Shown here one piece after another: positions 31,384 to 41,606 of a DNA stretch of 64,000 bases. Origin of the DNA: Bacillota bacterium (lineage in GTDB: Bacteria > Bacillota > Clostridia > Ch29); NCBI GenBank assembly GCA_013540605.1, contig JABVCK010000018.1, positions 1 through 64,000 on the forward strand, written 5' to 3'. A model generated the notes under the pieces. It had not been told where the DNA came from, made no database searches, and was given only the letters and a program-made list of their open reading frames with translations. The position numbers and the translations under genes are program-made. How positions within the stretch are numbered: position 1 is the first letter of the stretch; every line of letters starts with the position of its first letter.

Positions 31384-31453
31384 GACCACATTATTTGGCG
31401 TTCCTTGACAACCGCCACTGACGGTTATCAAACTGCCGCCAAATAATGTGGTC
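31384..31453. repeat. 70-nt near-perfect hairpin at the transposon end
   Basis: GACCACATTATTTGGCG ... CGCCAAATAATGTGGTC (17-bp perfect arms) enclosing TTGACAACCG/CGGTTATCAA. Confidence 0.75.
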
Positions 31454-31774
31454 TTCAACAATATGGTGAAGTACAGATATAACCAATATATAATCAAATG
31501 AGTTTTCCGGAACAGGTATACTATAACCATCCAATACATCAAAATTATGTTTTGAGTGTATATTTCTAGCATAATGTATTCTTCTCGAATCACAATCAAC
31601 ACCAAGATAGTTGTCCGGGTCAAAAATTGAGCTGCTTGAACCTATACCGCAACCGAAATCAAGAATTTTCTTATTGTTAAAGTCAAATTCATTTTCTAAT
31701 TTGTTATTTATAAATAAATCCATAAACCAGCTTGGCCTTACAAGCCAATTGTATAATCTGGGTGATAACTCCAT
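31391..31774 (-). pseudogene. SAM-dependent methyltransferase N-terminal fragment cut at the hairpin
   Basis: KKILDFGCGIGSSSSIF...SFDYILVISVLHHIVEDHI, then the coding frame runs into the hairpin. Confidence 0.75.
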
Positions 31775-31940
31775 GTTAAAAATATCCTCCCTAGTAAACT
31801 CTGATATTATTTAAAGTTCCCCGGTTACATATTGATTATAATGAGCAATAAAATGCTGTACTGGAATAAAATGATGAAATATGTGGCTATTTCCCATAAT
31901 AAAAATTTCTCATGGGTTAATAATATTTTTGGGTGATATA

Positions 31941-32459
31941 ATGATTTTTATTTACAATTGCTATGGAGGGACACATTCATCTTCACTTGCGTCAGCGATC
32001 CATTTAAAGAAGCTACCATTGGATAGGATTCCAACAAAGCAAGAAATATTGGGAACGGACTATTTTAACAAATTGAAATACAAGGATATGGGGAGGATAA
32101 TATTCCGGGGTATAGACGAAGACGGAAATAAGGTTTATAGTGTTGGCCGGGGAACATCAAAAGTTTTGATACCATGCCTTGAAAACCTAATAAAAATTCT
32201 TCACGATGAATGTGGTTTAAGTGAAAAAATCATATTTTCCAATATGTCGCCAACTGTTCCACCTGCTATGACGTTTGGAGGATTTTTTGCACGAGGGCTT
32301 GGAATAGAATTTATAGGAGTACCATTTTTGGTCATTGGTGCCAGGCAAGCCTACAACAGAATTATTGAGATAGTAAATTATACTAAGGAATCTGCAAAAA
32401 CTTTGAATGAACCAGTATTAGTACTTTTAAATGATAAACCCCAAAAACATATTAGGTAA
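31941..32459 (+). CDS. DUF3189 family protein
   Basis: MIFIYNCYGGTHSSSLASAIHLKKLP...SPTVPPAMTFGGFFARGLG. Confidence 0.8.
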   Translation: MIFIYNCYGGTHSSSLASAIHLKKLPLDRIPTKQEILGTDYFNKLKYKDMGRIIFRGIDEDGNKVYSVGRGTSKVLIPCLENLIKILHDECGLSEKIIFSNMSPTVPPAMTFGGFFARGLGIEFIGVPFLVIGARQAYNRIIEIVNYTKESAKTLNEPVLVLLNDKPQKHIR

Positions 32460-32498
32460 GTAAAAAACTAAGAGACTACAGTGTATAGGGCAGGGATA

Positions 32499-33584
32499 CT
32501 ACTGTTTCTCCCTGAATATATAAAGAAGAAACCTTGCCCTTGAGCCTCCTACGTAGATGTCTGCATCTGTGCATACCCTGCTGTCCTTCTTTATACCTGT
32601 CAAGAAAACAATATCAGCCTCCAACCCCTTAAATGACCGGATTGTTTGGAACCTTACCGCATTTGTCCGGGATTCAATGTCCTCTGTCAGTGGCCATTCT
32701 TTTATCCGGTCAACCCCGCCAAGACAGCTATTTTCCTTCCTATAAGGGCTAAGAATTATTATGCGCTTCAGCTGCACACCCTGGCTTACCAGCCTCCCAA
32801 TCTCGTTGGCGATCATATTTTTTTCTTCTTCCGGAGTCTCCCACTCTAACTGTTTTACAGGAATGCCACCTTTAATGCTGCATTTCAGGTGAGCCCTGGG
32901 TATTATGTTATGTTGTCCAACCTTCACCCAGTTCGGAGATTGCAGTTGTCGGCTCAACATCTCTATTACATAAATCCACTGCTTTTTGAATAAGCATGAA
33001 ACATTCTTCACTGCCCCTGTGTTTTTTAAGCTCGTTCAAAGCCCCTTCAACCGCATTCTCAATGTCAGACCCTTCAATAATCGAAGCAATAATATAGGCA
33101 AGGGCTCCTGCGGATAAATAGCCGGGCTGTTATTGATTGGCTCTTCAATTGTTCCTTGTTTACGGCTAAGAAGTGCGGAGATACAGGTGTTGCCCGGCGC
33201 CCTTTTTTGGAATAGCTGTTTCGTTCTGATTAGCCAGCCATCAAAAATCCAGTCAAGGTCTTTATTCTTTGGATAGCCCTGTGTATGAAGCCATCTTTGG
33301 TATGCATAATACACTACCGACGGAGGATGGCATATCCCTTCCTCCCTGCCTCTCGTTTCTGCACGCAAAAGGCCTTCAGCCGTGAACAATGTCATCTGGG
33401 TATCATCTGTAATCTCGGCCTTGCCATCGCTATTTTGCACCAGTTCAGTAATACCTCTGTCACCATATTGGTTTTTAATCTCTGTAGCACGCATAAACTC
33501 AACCGGCCAGCCTAGTGCATCACCTATAGCTCCGCCAAGCAGGCAGCCTCTGAAATGGTCCTGATCTCGTTTCATACTAAGCAT
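32499..33584 (-). pseudogene. Composite remnant: ADP-ribosylglycohydrolase (33.0-33.58 kb) joined to a helicase/ATP-binding C-terminal fragment (32.5-32.9 kb)
   Basis: [28 protein letters not shown] then broken frames including FMLIQKAVDLCNRDVEPTTAISELGEGW, followed by FQTIRSFKGLEADIVFLTGIK. Confidence 0.7.
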
Positions 33585-33614
33585 CTCGCCTTCTGTCCTT
33601 AATGTTTCTCTGGA

Positions 33615-34191
33615 TTATGAAAAGGCTTCAATCACCTTTTCTATTAACTCTCGCAGATCCTTTTCGCCATAATCTTTGATGTTTATCCAACTCCTGGGGT
33701 CAAGTTCGTCTTTATATTCGGGCAGGTATTCGCCATAGACATAACCGTTCCCGGTATGCGACAATTCACGGGCTACCTCTTTTCTGGCCCTTCTGCTTCC
33801 ATAATATTTGTAGCTAATCCTTCCGTCTTTGCCAATCTGCTCTGTAAGTTCAGGAAAGGATTTGAATATCTTGCGTTTTTGTTCAAGTGTTAGAAAACCC
33901 CTGTTGAAGAACTTCTGGACAGTACTTTCTCTGCTGGAGACAGGTTTGCCGACATGAGCCTGAGTTTTTTCTTCCTTCTTGGCCTGAATGCATATTGTAT
34001 CATTAGGGCTTGAAACAACAGTCTTCCAAGCATTTAATTCTTTAACGGCATTTTCTAACTGTTCGAAACTTGAAATTACTTTAATCCCCGCTGCCTCTGC
34101 CTTAAGCCTGAGAAATCTGTCATTTTACCAGTTTCTTTACAACATATGGGTCATAGATGAGGATATTGGTATCAAGCAAAACATATATCAT
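33615..34191 (-). pseudogene. PIN-like protein gene with a single-base frameshift
   Basis: MIYVLLDTNILIYDPYVVKKLV|NDRFLRLKAEAAGIKVISSFEQLENAVKELN...; frame is restored by removing one A at CTGGTAAAATGAC. Confidence 0.6.
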
Positions 34192-34481
34192 TATCACCAT
34201 TCCTTTAGTCATATTTTTCCATGAATCTATTTCTACAAAATCCCAAAAAACCCTTTATTAATATGTCCGGCGAAATAAAGTATACTTACGGAATCAACAC
34301 AATGGCATCCTCTTTGTATACTTCTTAATCAGTTATAAAACAAAAGAAGTATGCTAATCATCCCCAAAAATTAATTACTTGGAACATCACTGAATATTAT
34401 ATACTGAAATGGTTATCATAGTCACTGTGACCACATTGACCACAGCCATTTATACTTGTATAATATAAGGAGAGGGTAATT

Positions 34482-34952
34482 ATGTCTGAATTTGAGGGCA
34501 AAGGGGTTGAGAAAATGGAGGCAATACTTCAAAATAAATTCAATATTCGCGATACTAAACGGTTCTATTCCGACATAAATGAGAAGGCTTTGAACGGGAT
34601 TGAGGTTATTACCTATAACGCTATGGGTAAGACAGGCGAAGTATCCCATTTAAGCAAAAGGATCGTGGATTTCCTTTTCGACTCGCTTCAATTTCATATT
34701 TCCGAGGAATTCGACGAAGAACTGGGTGTTTATACTATTTCTGTCGATGATATCAACATATATGGTGAAGGTAGTACAAAGGCCGAAGCTATTGAAGACC
34801 TGCTAACCAGCATAATCGAATATACTGCCATATACGTCGAGCAGATTGATCTGTTTTCAAAAGTGGAGAACATTACCAAGCAGGGTTATATGTTGAAGGT
34901 TATCCGCTGCGGGAGCGATAGGGAAAAACTAAAGAAAGTGCTGGGCTTATAG
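34482..34952 (+). CDS. HicB-like antitoxin candidate
   Basis: EFDEELGVYTISVDDINIYGEGSTKAEAIEDLLTSIIEYTAIYVEQ resembles the HicB partial RNase H fold; next ORF starts 1 nt after its stop. Confidence 0.5.
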   Translation: MSEFEGKGVEKMEAILQNKFNIRDTKRFYSDINEKALNGIEVITYNAMGKTGEVSHLSKRIVDFLFDSLQFHISEEFDEELGVYTISVDDINIYGEGSTKAEAIEDLLTSIIEYTAIYVEQIDLFSKVENITKQGYMLKVIRCGSDREKLKKVLGL

Positions 34953-34953
34953 T

Positions 34954-35196
34954 ATGCCGATACGCTTTACTCAGGGTGACATTAAACGACTCCTGAATTA
35001 TTTCAATATGAAGCCACTCAAGAAGGGTAGCTTTATCTATGGTGGCATCGGTAAAGACGGCAAATGGCGTACCTGCAAATTTGACTACCATAAAGACAGT
35101 GACCAGCTCGCTACTGGAACTGGAAAAAGCATAGCCCTGTCACTCGGCTTTAAAGATACTTTAGAAATGAAGGATTTCATAGATAATAACCTATAG
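34954..35196 (+). CDS. HicA-like toxin candidate (80 aa)
   Basis: GDIKRLLNYFNMKPLKKGSFIYGGIGKDGKWRTCKFDYHKDSD; HicA-like size and KGS segment; tightly coupled to the preceding ORF. Confidence 0.45.
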   Translation: MPIRFTQGDIKRLLNYFNMKPLKKGSFIYGGIGKDGKWRTCKFDYHKDSDQLATGTGKSIALSLGFKDTLEMKDFIDNNL

Positions 35197-35283
35197 AAAG
35201 GCAGATGCCGAAAAAGTTGGACATCTGCTTTTCCTTTTCTGGCTATAAAGAAGATTGAAGTATCACACATCCATATCCGCTGC

Positions 35284-36155
35284 CTATATAGATTACGATA
35301 AAGGTATCACAAGGTAAAAATATCCATACCACAAACCATGCATTTTATTGTATTATGTTAACCATAAACATTTTATAGGATGGTGGTTAACACAATGGCA
35401 AGGATTGATAAATATTCGAAGCTGATAACAGTAACCCTGAAATCCAAGCTGTAAAGGAGGCTATTAAGAAAACCAAGGATAAACGGATGTACCAGCGTTA
35501 TATGGTTATACTTTATCACCTTAAAGGATATATCAATGTAGATATATCCAAGATGGTTGACCTATGCCAGCATACGATAGGTACTTACGTTAATAAATAT
35601 AAAGAAAATGGCCTTCCCGGTCGGCACTTGGTCATAGCCCTGGAGCTCCACGCAGGCTTTCTGATGAGCAGGAAGCAAAGCTTGTTGAAGTTATCACAAC
35701 CAAAACACCGGATGAAGTCGGCTACCCAAATAAAAAGAATTGGACTGTCAATATCATTAAGCATTGGGTATTGGATAACTTCGGAGTAGAATACAGCTAT
35801 ACCGGCATGGTAGATGTAATTCACCGGCTAAAACTTAGTTATACCAGACCGACATATACCCTGGCTAAAGCAGACCCGCAGAAACAAGAAGAGTTTAAAC
35901 AAGAGTTTGAGCTTTTAAAAAAATCTTCTTGACGGAAAAATTGACCATCTTCTCTTTGAAGATGAAACGATGATTCGTGATTATCAGGCTATCCAAAAAA
36001 CTTGGTTTCTAAAAGGTAAGCAGCGAATCATCCCCACATACGGCAAGCATGAGGGAGTGAAGCTTATGGGTGTACTTAATTATGAAACAGGGCATGTTTA
36101 CTGCGTCGAGGAAAAGAAATATGATGCTGAAGTCTTTCTATCGTAATCTATATAG
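35284..36155 (+). mobile_element. Degenerate IS630-family element with intact terminal inverted repeats
   Basis: 17-bp perfect TIRs CTATATAGATTACGATA (35284-35300) and TATCGTAATCTATATAG (36139-36155). Inside are frameshifted IS630 fragments (...LLFEDETMIRDYQAIQKTWFLKGKQRIIPTYGKHEGVKLMGVLNYETG). Confidence 0.85.
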
Positions 36156-36221
36156 TTTGTAATTTTTATAACTATTTTATTAACAACAAATCAGTGTGTT
36201 AAAAAACTGCTTGCTTGACAC

Positions 36222-36248
36222 AAAAAAAACACGCCTTATCGACGTGTT
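36222..36248 (-). terminator. Terminator of rnpB
   Basis: Minus strand AACACGTCGATAAGGCGTGTTTTTTTTG. Confidence 0.85.
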
Positions 36249-36255
36249 CATTTTC

Positions 36256-36670
36256 AACGAGTAAGTCTATAAGCCGAGTTCTGTATTAGATGGTCATCTA
36301 TCTAGGCCTGCTGTTGCCAGCAGGCTCAAGCAACCTACCACGGGGCACGGCGGGCCGCCGCTTTTTTCGCCCCTACTTGGTCTTGCTCCAGATGGGGTTT
36401 ACAGAGCCATGCAGTCACCTGCACGCTGGTGAGCTCTTACCTCACCTTTCCACCCTTACCCGGCACTTAACTGAACACAGCATATGCATCTTGCTGCAAT
36501 CCGGATATATTTATGCTTCTACTATGCTTAGTTAAGTGCCGGGCGGTATATTTCTGTTGCACTTTCCTTGGAGTCGCCTCCACCGGGTATTACCCGGCAC
36601 CCTGCCCTATGGAGCTCGGACTTTCCTCGTTGGCCCGGACGGGCCCCCGCGACCATCCGACTTACTCGTC
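36256..36670 (-). ncRNA. rnpB: RNase P RNA
   Basis: Minus strand GACGAGTAAGTCGGATGGTCGCGG...GAGGAAAGTCCGAGCTCC...CAGAACTCGGCTTATAGACTTACTCGTT; P1 arms pair. Confidence 0.93.
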
Positions 36671-36729
36671 ATATTTATTTTTTATCAACGCAAAAGATAT
36701 TGTAGCATATTCGGATGTTTTATGTCAAC

Positions 36730-37146
36730 TTAAACTATCTGGTCGTCTTTGCTATCCATTCCTCGGTTGGCAAGTTTATCAGCAAGCTTATTGTTTTCCC
36801 TTCTCACGTGCCTTATCGAGTATTTCTCAAACTTATCAAGGTATGCCTTGACGATACCGTACAAAGGAATCAATCCCTCGTTCTTTACTTTGTACTCACC
36901 ATTTACCTGCTTAACTACGAGCTCGCTGTCCAAATAAATCTCCACGGATTTTGCATTGAGCGTCAGGGCCTCTTCCAGTGCCCTGACCAGCGCGTAGTAT
37001 TCCGCAATGTTATTGGTCTGTGTGCCTATGTACCGGCTGATTTCTGCAACCAGGTTCTCCTCTTCATCGAAAATTGCTATTCCTATTCCGGCATCGCCGG
37101 GATTCCCGCGCGAGCCTCCGTCCGTATATATGATTAGTTTATCCAT
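36730..37146 (-). CDS. RNase HI family protein
   Basis: MDKLIIYTDGGSRGNPGDAGIGIAI...NIAEYYALVRALEEAL. Confidence 0.9.
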   Translation of the reverse strand: MDKLIIYTDGGSRGNPGDAGIGIAIFDEEENLVAEISRYIGTQTNNIAEYYALVRALEEALTLNAKSVEIYLDSELVVKQVNGEYKVKNEGLIPLYGIVKAYLDKFEKYSIRHVRRENNKLADKLANRGMDSKDDQIV

Positions 37147-37157
37147 TGTTACCCCCG

Positions 37158-37910
37158 TTATTCCGATCTCATATATAGTATTCTGCCACATGTCTCACAG
37201 TTCAGTATTTCTTCATCCTTCAGCCGTTCCATGCCTATAACCAAAATTTCCATGTGGCATCCGCTGCATTTCCCGTCTTCTATGGGCACAACCGCAGACT
37301 GTACTCCTAATCTTACCCTTTTGTATCTATCCATAACCCTATCTTCTATCTTATATACCAATTTTTCCCTGCTTTTACTAAGCACTTCGAGTTCTGCTTT
37401 GGCTTTTTCTTCTCCTCTCGAATATTTTTCCTTTAACTCATTAAAACTATTTTTGTATTTGAGAAGCTTTTTTTTGCTCTCTTTAATCTGGCCTTCCAGG
37501 CTCTTCCTCTCGTCTTCGCACACCTTGCAGATATTTTCAAGAGCCTGTATATTCCTCTGCATTTCTTCCAGGTTCTTCTGCATGCCCTCAAGCTGTTTGG
37601 CATTTGAGATGCTTCCGCTATAGAGCTTCTCTTCTGACTTCTGATAATTGTTTTTCAATTCTTCGGCCTTTGCCCTGTTGCTTCTTGCAGTTTTTATTGT
37701 TTCTCTGAGGTCTGCTTCGTTTTTATCCAGCAAATTCTTTTCCTCGTCAAACCTGCTTTTAATTTCCCTGAGTTTATGTTTGCCGCTATACATGCTAATC
37801 TCTTTTTCAAGTTCACCGATCCTGCTGTCTATCTTTTGCAGTTCCCATAAAAGGTCAATTTGCCTCATTAGAACCATCAACTCCTCTCCAAAACCTGGAA
37901 TACAAGTCAA
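37158..37910 (-). CDS. Coiled-coil zinc-ribbon protein (C4-type)
   Basis: Long coiled coil; C-terminal CSGCHMEI...CETCGRILY. Confidence 0.85.
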   Translation of the reverse strand: MTCIPGFGEELMVLMRQIDLLWELQKIDSRIGELEKEISMYSGKHKLREIKSRFDEEKNLLDKNEADLRETIKTARSNRAKAEELKNNYQKSEEKLYSGSISNAKQLEGMQKNLEEMQRNIQALENICKVCEDERKSLEGQIKESKKKLLKYKNSFNELKEKYSRGEEKAKAELEVLSKSREKLVYKIEDRVMDRYKRVRLGVQSAVVPIEDGKCSGCHMEILVIGMERLKDEEILNCETCGRILYMRSE

Positions 37911-39025
37911 ACTAAAACAAATGGATCGATATCTACCCCGGATGCTATTACATCGATTCCTACGTTCATGTCCTTAGCTTCTCCTTCGATATGCCCTTTA
38001 ATTATATCAACCACCACTTTCTCTGTCCCATAGTGTCCTGCATCCACTACCGCCATACCTAATCCGATGGCCTTATGGGCATCATGGTACTTGATATCCC
38101 CTGTAAGGTAAACATCGGCACCCTTGGAAGCTGCTTCCTCTATTAAACTTCCTCCGCTTCCTCCGCACAGGGCAACCCTTAGGACCTTTTTATCCAGTTT
38201 GCCTGAACATCTTACATACTTTAACTCCAATGCTTCTTTAACCCTCTCAGCAAACTCCTCAAGAGTCATCTCCTTCTCAAGTTTGCCCACTCTACCCAGA
38301 CCGTAACCCTTCCTGGCGTTTTTAAGGCCGTATATGTCGTAAGCCACTTCCTCATAGGGGTGTGCTTTCAGCATCGCCCCTAAAACCTTTGAGGTGATCT
38401 CCTCAGGAACTATTGTCTCCAGCCTGATTTCTTCCACTCTTTCTAAAGCTCCCTGTTGACCTATGAAAGGGTTGGTGCTTTCTCCGGGCATGAATGTTCC
38501 CGTTCCTTTCACCTGGAAGGCGCAATGGCTGTAGTTCCCGATCCATCCTGCCCCTGCTTCAGCCATCGCTGTCCTCACATCCTCTTCATATCCCACCGGC
38601 ACAAATACCACTATCTTGTTAAAGCATCTCTTATCCGTCACCTGTAGAGTTTCTACATCCTTAAGGTTTATCCTTTGGGCAAGCATGTGGTTGATTCCGC
38701 CTGGAGCGCTGTCCAGGTTTGTATGAGCGCAATACAGGACTATATCGTTTTTTATGAGCATAGATGCAACCCTCCCCGTGAAGCTGTCCTCCCTTAGTGT
38801 TTTAACCGAGTCGAACAGGAACGGGTGGTGGGTCACTATCATATCAGCCCGCTTCTTTACTGCCTCTTCTGCCACCTCCTCCAAGAGGTCAACGGCCACG
38901 AGTATCCTCTTTACTCTTTTTTCGGGGCTGCCGATCTGAAGCCCAACGTTGTCCCACTTTTCCGCCAGGGACTCCGGCGCCAGTTTATCCAGCATCTCAA
39001 TGATGGTTTTGCATGCCAATGACAT
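37907..39025 (-). CDS. Nif3-like dinuclear metal center protein
   Basis: WDNVGLQIGSPEKRVKRILVAVDL...VTHHPFLFDSVKTL...ALCGGSGGSLIEEA. Confidence 0.92.
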   Translation of the reverse strand: MSLACKTIIEMLDKLAPESLAEKWDNVGLQIGSPEKRVKRILVAVDLLEEVAEEAVKKRADMIVTHHPFLFDSVKTLREDSFTGRVASMLIKNDIVLYCAHTNLDSAPGGINHMLAQRINLKDVETLQVTDKRCFNKIVVFVPVGYEEDVRTAMAEAGAGWIGNYSHCAFQVKGTGTFMPGESTNPFIGQQGALERVEEIRLETIVPEEITSKVLGAMLKAHPYEEVAYDIYGLKNARKGYGLGRVGKLEKEMTLEEFAERVKEALELKYVRCSGKLDKKVLRVALCGGSGGSLIEEAASKGADVYLTGDIKYHDAHKAIGLGMAVVDAGHYGTEKVVVDIIKGHIEGEAKDMNVGIDVIASGVDIDPFVLV

Positions 39026-39031
39026 GGAGGT

Positions 39032-39715
39032 TCACCTCCGCTGACTTATTTCAACATACTCCTCGCCTGCAAACCTTGCTTCTGCCTGCCCGTTTGTCAG
39101 GTTTGCAACCCAATCGTTGAACCTTGCTTCCTCTCCCGACGTTACATATACGTACATCTTGACCTTTTCCAGGTACTGGGTTTCTTTAGCCATATACGGT
39201 GAACTCCCCAACTCGTTTTCCACCTTGCCGAGCCACGGGTAATCCATCTCAATGCTCATTATGCTCATCAGCTTTCGCTCCACGACGCCGGCCGCATCTA
39301 TGCCCTCCGCGGCAGCCCTGCCGTACGCCCTTATAAGCCCACCGGCACCCAGCTTTATTCCCCCGAAGTACCTTGTTACCACAACAACGGTATCCTTAAG
39401 ATCCCTTTTCCGTATTACTTCCAGAATAGGCACCCCTGCGGTGCCGCCCGGCTCGCCGTCATCATTTGCCTTCTGTATGTGGCTATGCTCTCCTATTACA
39501 TACGCAAAGCAGTTGTGGGATGCATCCCAGTACTTCTTTTTAATGGATTTGATGAAGCCCTGGGCCTCCTCCTCGGTGGACGCCCGTGTTACCTGGGCAA
39601 TGAACCTGGACTTTTGTATAACGATCTCCTGCTCTCCGTAACCTTTTACTGTAAAATAGGAGGTTAACTGCAAGTCTCCATCACCTCCCGGTACCGCCTG
39701 ATTCTTTCCAAACAC
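39032..39715 (-). CDS. YigZ/IMPACT family protein
   Basis: KSRFIAQVTRASTEEEAQGFIKSIKKKYWDASHNCFAYVIG...DDGEPGGTAGVPILEVI; N-terminal start uncertain. Confidence 0.9.
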   Translation of the reverse strand: MFGKNQAVPGGDGDLQLTSYFTVKGYGEQEIVIQKSRFIAQVTRASTEEEAQGFIKSIKKKYWDASHNCFAYVIGEHSHIQKANDDGEPGGTAGVPILEVIRKRDLKDTVVVVTRYFGGIKLGAGGLIRAYGRAAAEGIDAAGVVERKLMSIMSIEMDYPWLGKVENELGSSPYMAKETQYLEKVKMYVYVTSGEEARFNDWVANLTNGQAEARFAGEEYVEISQRR

Positions 39716-40356
39716 TCCCGCCGTCTTTCCTGCCCTTCTTCTGTGCAGGCATCTTCCAGATTGCTGACGATATCTGAGAGTTCCTTAATCTTCTTTCGGG
39801 CCAGCTCGGGTAGCAGCGGATCTCCCTTTTCAATTAGCCTTCTTCCCACTTCGAAGTAAAAACTGTCGTCTTCCTTCTGCTCCCCATGGACAGCAGCCAT
39901 TACCTGATAGATTTTTTCTTTCTCTCTCACCAGGCACTCATCCTCTATTGCAAACCGGTTTTCCAGCAACCATTTCCTGACTACTTCATGGGCATTCATA
40001 GGCTGCAGCAGCAGCTTGGCTGCCTTCTCCAGAACACCGGCCCCATCCTTCAATATGTTCCTTATAAGAACACCGCCCATTCCGGCTATAATAACGGTAT
40101 CAACTTCACCGGGCTTTAGAACTTCCAGGCCGTTTCCAAGGCGTGTTTCCACCTTGTCTTGCAGTCCCATGGCTTCCACCAGTTCCACCGCTTTGCTAAG
40201 CGAACCACGGCTCACATCCGTTACCACCGCTCCTATCGCCCTTCCTGTTTTTATTAGGTAAACAGGAAGGTAGCCGTGATCGGTACCGATATCCGCTATC
40301 CTGCTCCCCGGTGGCACCATATCCGCAATAGCCTTCAGGCGGGGGTTCAGCTTCAT
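39664..40356 (-). CDS. trmK: tRNA (adenine(22)-N(1))-methyltransferase
   Basis: RLKAIADMVPPGSRIADIGTDHGYLPVYLIKTG...VIIAGMGGVLIRNIL. Confidence 0.9.
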   Translation of the reverse strand: MKLNPRLKAIADMVPPGSRIADIGTDHGYLPVYLIKTGRAIGAVVTDVSRGSLSKAVELVEAMGLQDKVETRLGNGLEVLKPGEVDTVIIAGMGGVLIRNILKDGAGVLEKAAKLLLQPMNAHEVVRKWLLENRFAIEDECLVREKEKIYQVMAAVHGEQKEDDSFYFEVGRRLIEKGDPLLPELARKKIKELSDIVSNLEDACTEEGQERRRECLERIRRYREVMETCS

Positions 40357-41081
40357 CGTCCATTCCCCGCTATTTCGGGAAGTCTCTCAACCAGGTCATA
40401 CAGGTCCCGGTAACTCCCCCTGTAATCCACCGGAGGAATGTCCGCATTACGGCTTATTATGTAGTCCTCCAGAAGAAACGTCTTCATACCCAGCCTGTGG
40501 GCAATCATATCCTCTTCCACATCGTTGCCTACCATCATACAGCATTCCGGTTCCTTGTTAATCATTTCCATAATCTCCTTGTAGTATTCAATCCGGGGTT
40601 TGCAGTAGTGCATAATCTCAAAGGCCGTTATTAGTTTAAAGACATCCACATCAATATTCGCCCATCGGACACGCTCTTCTATGGCTATCTGAGGGAACAG
40701 GGGATTCGTGGCCAGCACAACATCATACCCTTTTTTTGTAAGCACAGTAATAATGTCTTTACAGAGAGGCTGTTCACAGGCCGCTGCCTTCAGTCCCTTG
40801 AATTCGTTTGAGTAAAACTCGCCGAACCTTTCCATCAGGTGAGTAATATCGAATCCCAGCAAACGGGAAAACTCCTCTTCAAAGGCCTGCTGGTTAGTCT
40901 TGTGGGGCTCAGTGTTTTCAATCATATAGTTTGTCGCCAGCATAATGTTCTTAACAAAAGCCTTTGGCTCCATAACATCATAGAACTTTTTTCCCACTGC
41001 TTCAAAATACGCTTTCATGAATTTTTCAATGTCCATCGGCAGCAATGTACCGTCAAGGTCGAACAGTATTGTATCTATCAC
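40353..41081 (-). CDS. HAD-family hydrolase
   Basis: MIDTILFDLDGTLLPMD...VLATNPLFP...MMVGNDVEEDM. Confidence 0.88.
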   Translation of the reverse strand: MIDTILFDLDGTLLPMDIEKFMKAYFEAVGKKFYDVMEPKAFVKNIMLATNYMIENTEPHKTNQQAFEEEFSRLLGFDITHLMERFGEFYSNEFKGLKAAACEQPLCKDIITVLTKKGYDVVLATNPLFPQIAIEERVRWANIDVDVFKLITAFEIMHYCKPRIEYYKEIMEMINKEPECCMMVGNDVEEDMIAHRLGMKTFLLEDYIISRNADIPPVDYRGSYRDLYDLVERLPEIAGNGR

Positions 41082-41222
41082 TTGGCATCCTCCTGTAATG
41101 CAATAATTTTATCTATACTCTAATTCTACATTCATTTAAAAGAATTGGCAACTAAGGCAGTCTATTCAAAGCGTATTTTGCAGCAGAAAAGGAAAACTAA
41201 AGATTGATAGGAGGCAAATCGC

Positions 41223-41390
41223 ATGGACGACAGCAACGAAAAAACAAAAGAGAAAGAGCGTATCCCACTGCCGAAATACGGTTGGGGAGGTTCGACTCCC
41301 GGATGGGAGGAAAATACGGAAAAGGTCGCGCGGCTGGGGGAAATCAACAAACTGCTGGATAAAAGGTCAGGGGACACACCGCTGCTTTAA
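41223..41390 (+). CDS. Small hypothetical protein (55 aa) with strong RBS, not in the ORF track
   Basis: AGGAGG 8 nt before ATG; MDDSNEKTKEKERIPLPKYGWGGSTPGWEENTEKVARLGEINKLLDKRSGDTPLL*; the C-terminus lies inside repeat R1. Confidence 0.6.
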   Translation: MDDSNEKTKEKERIPLPKYGWGGSTPGWEENTEKVARLGEINKLLDKRSGDTPLL

Positions 41391-41476
41391 CGGAAAGGGG
41401 ACACACCTTCACTTTGGAGCTATGCTCCTGGGAGGGAGGAATGTCCCCGATGTATTCCTTGCCGCGGAATGTCCCC
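41369..41476 (+). repeat. GGGGACACACC repeat, copy R1
   Basis: AGGGGACACACCGCTGCTTTAA...GGAATGTCCCCGATGTATTCCTTGCCGCGGAATGTCCCC; matches R2 and R3. Confidence 0.85.
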
Positions 41477-41606
41477 AATAAAAAACGCGAGAGCCAGATT
41501 AAATGAAACTCATACTAGTTGGTAGTTCGTAGTTGGTAGATCACTGGCAACTGCGCAAAAGGAATGTCCCCCAATAAATAAAAAAGCACTTTGGCAAGTG
41601 CTTTTG

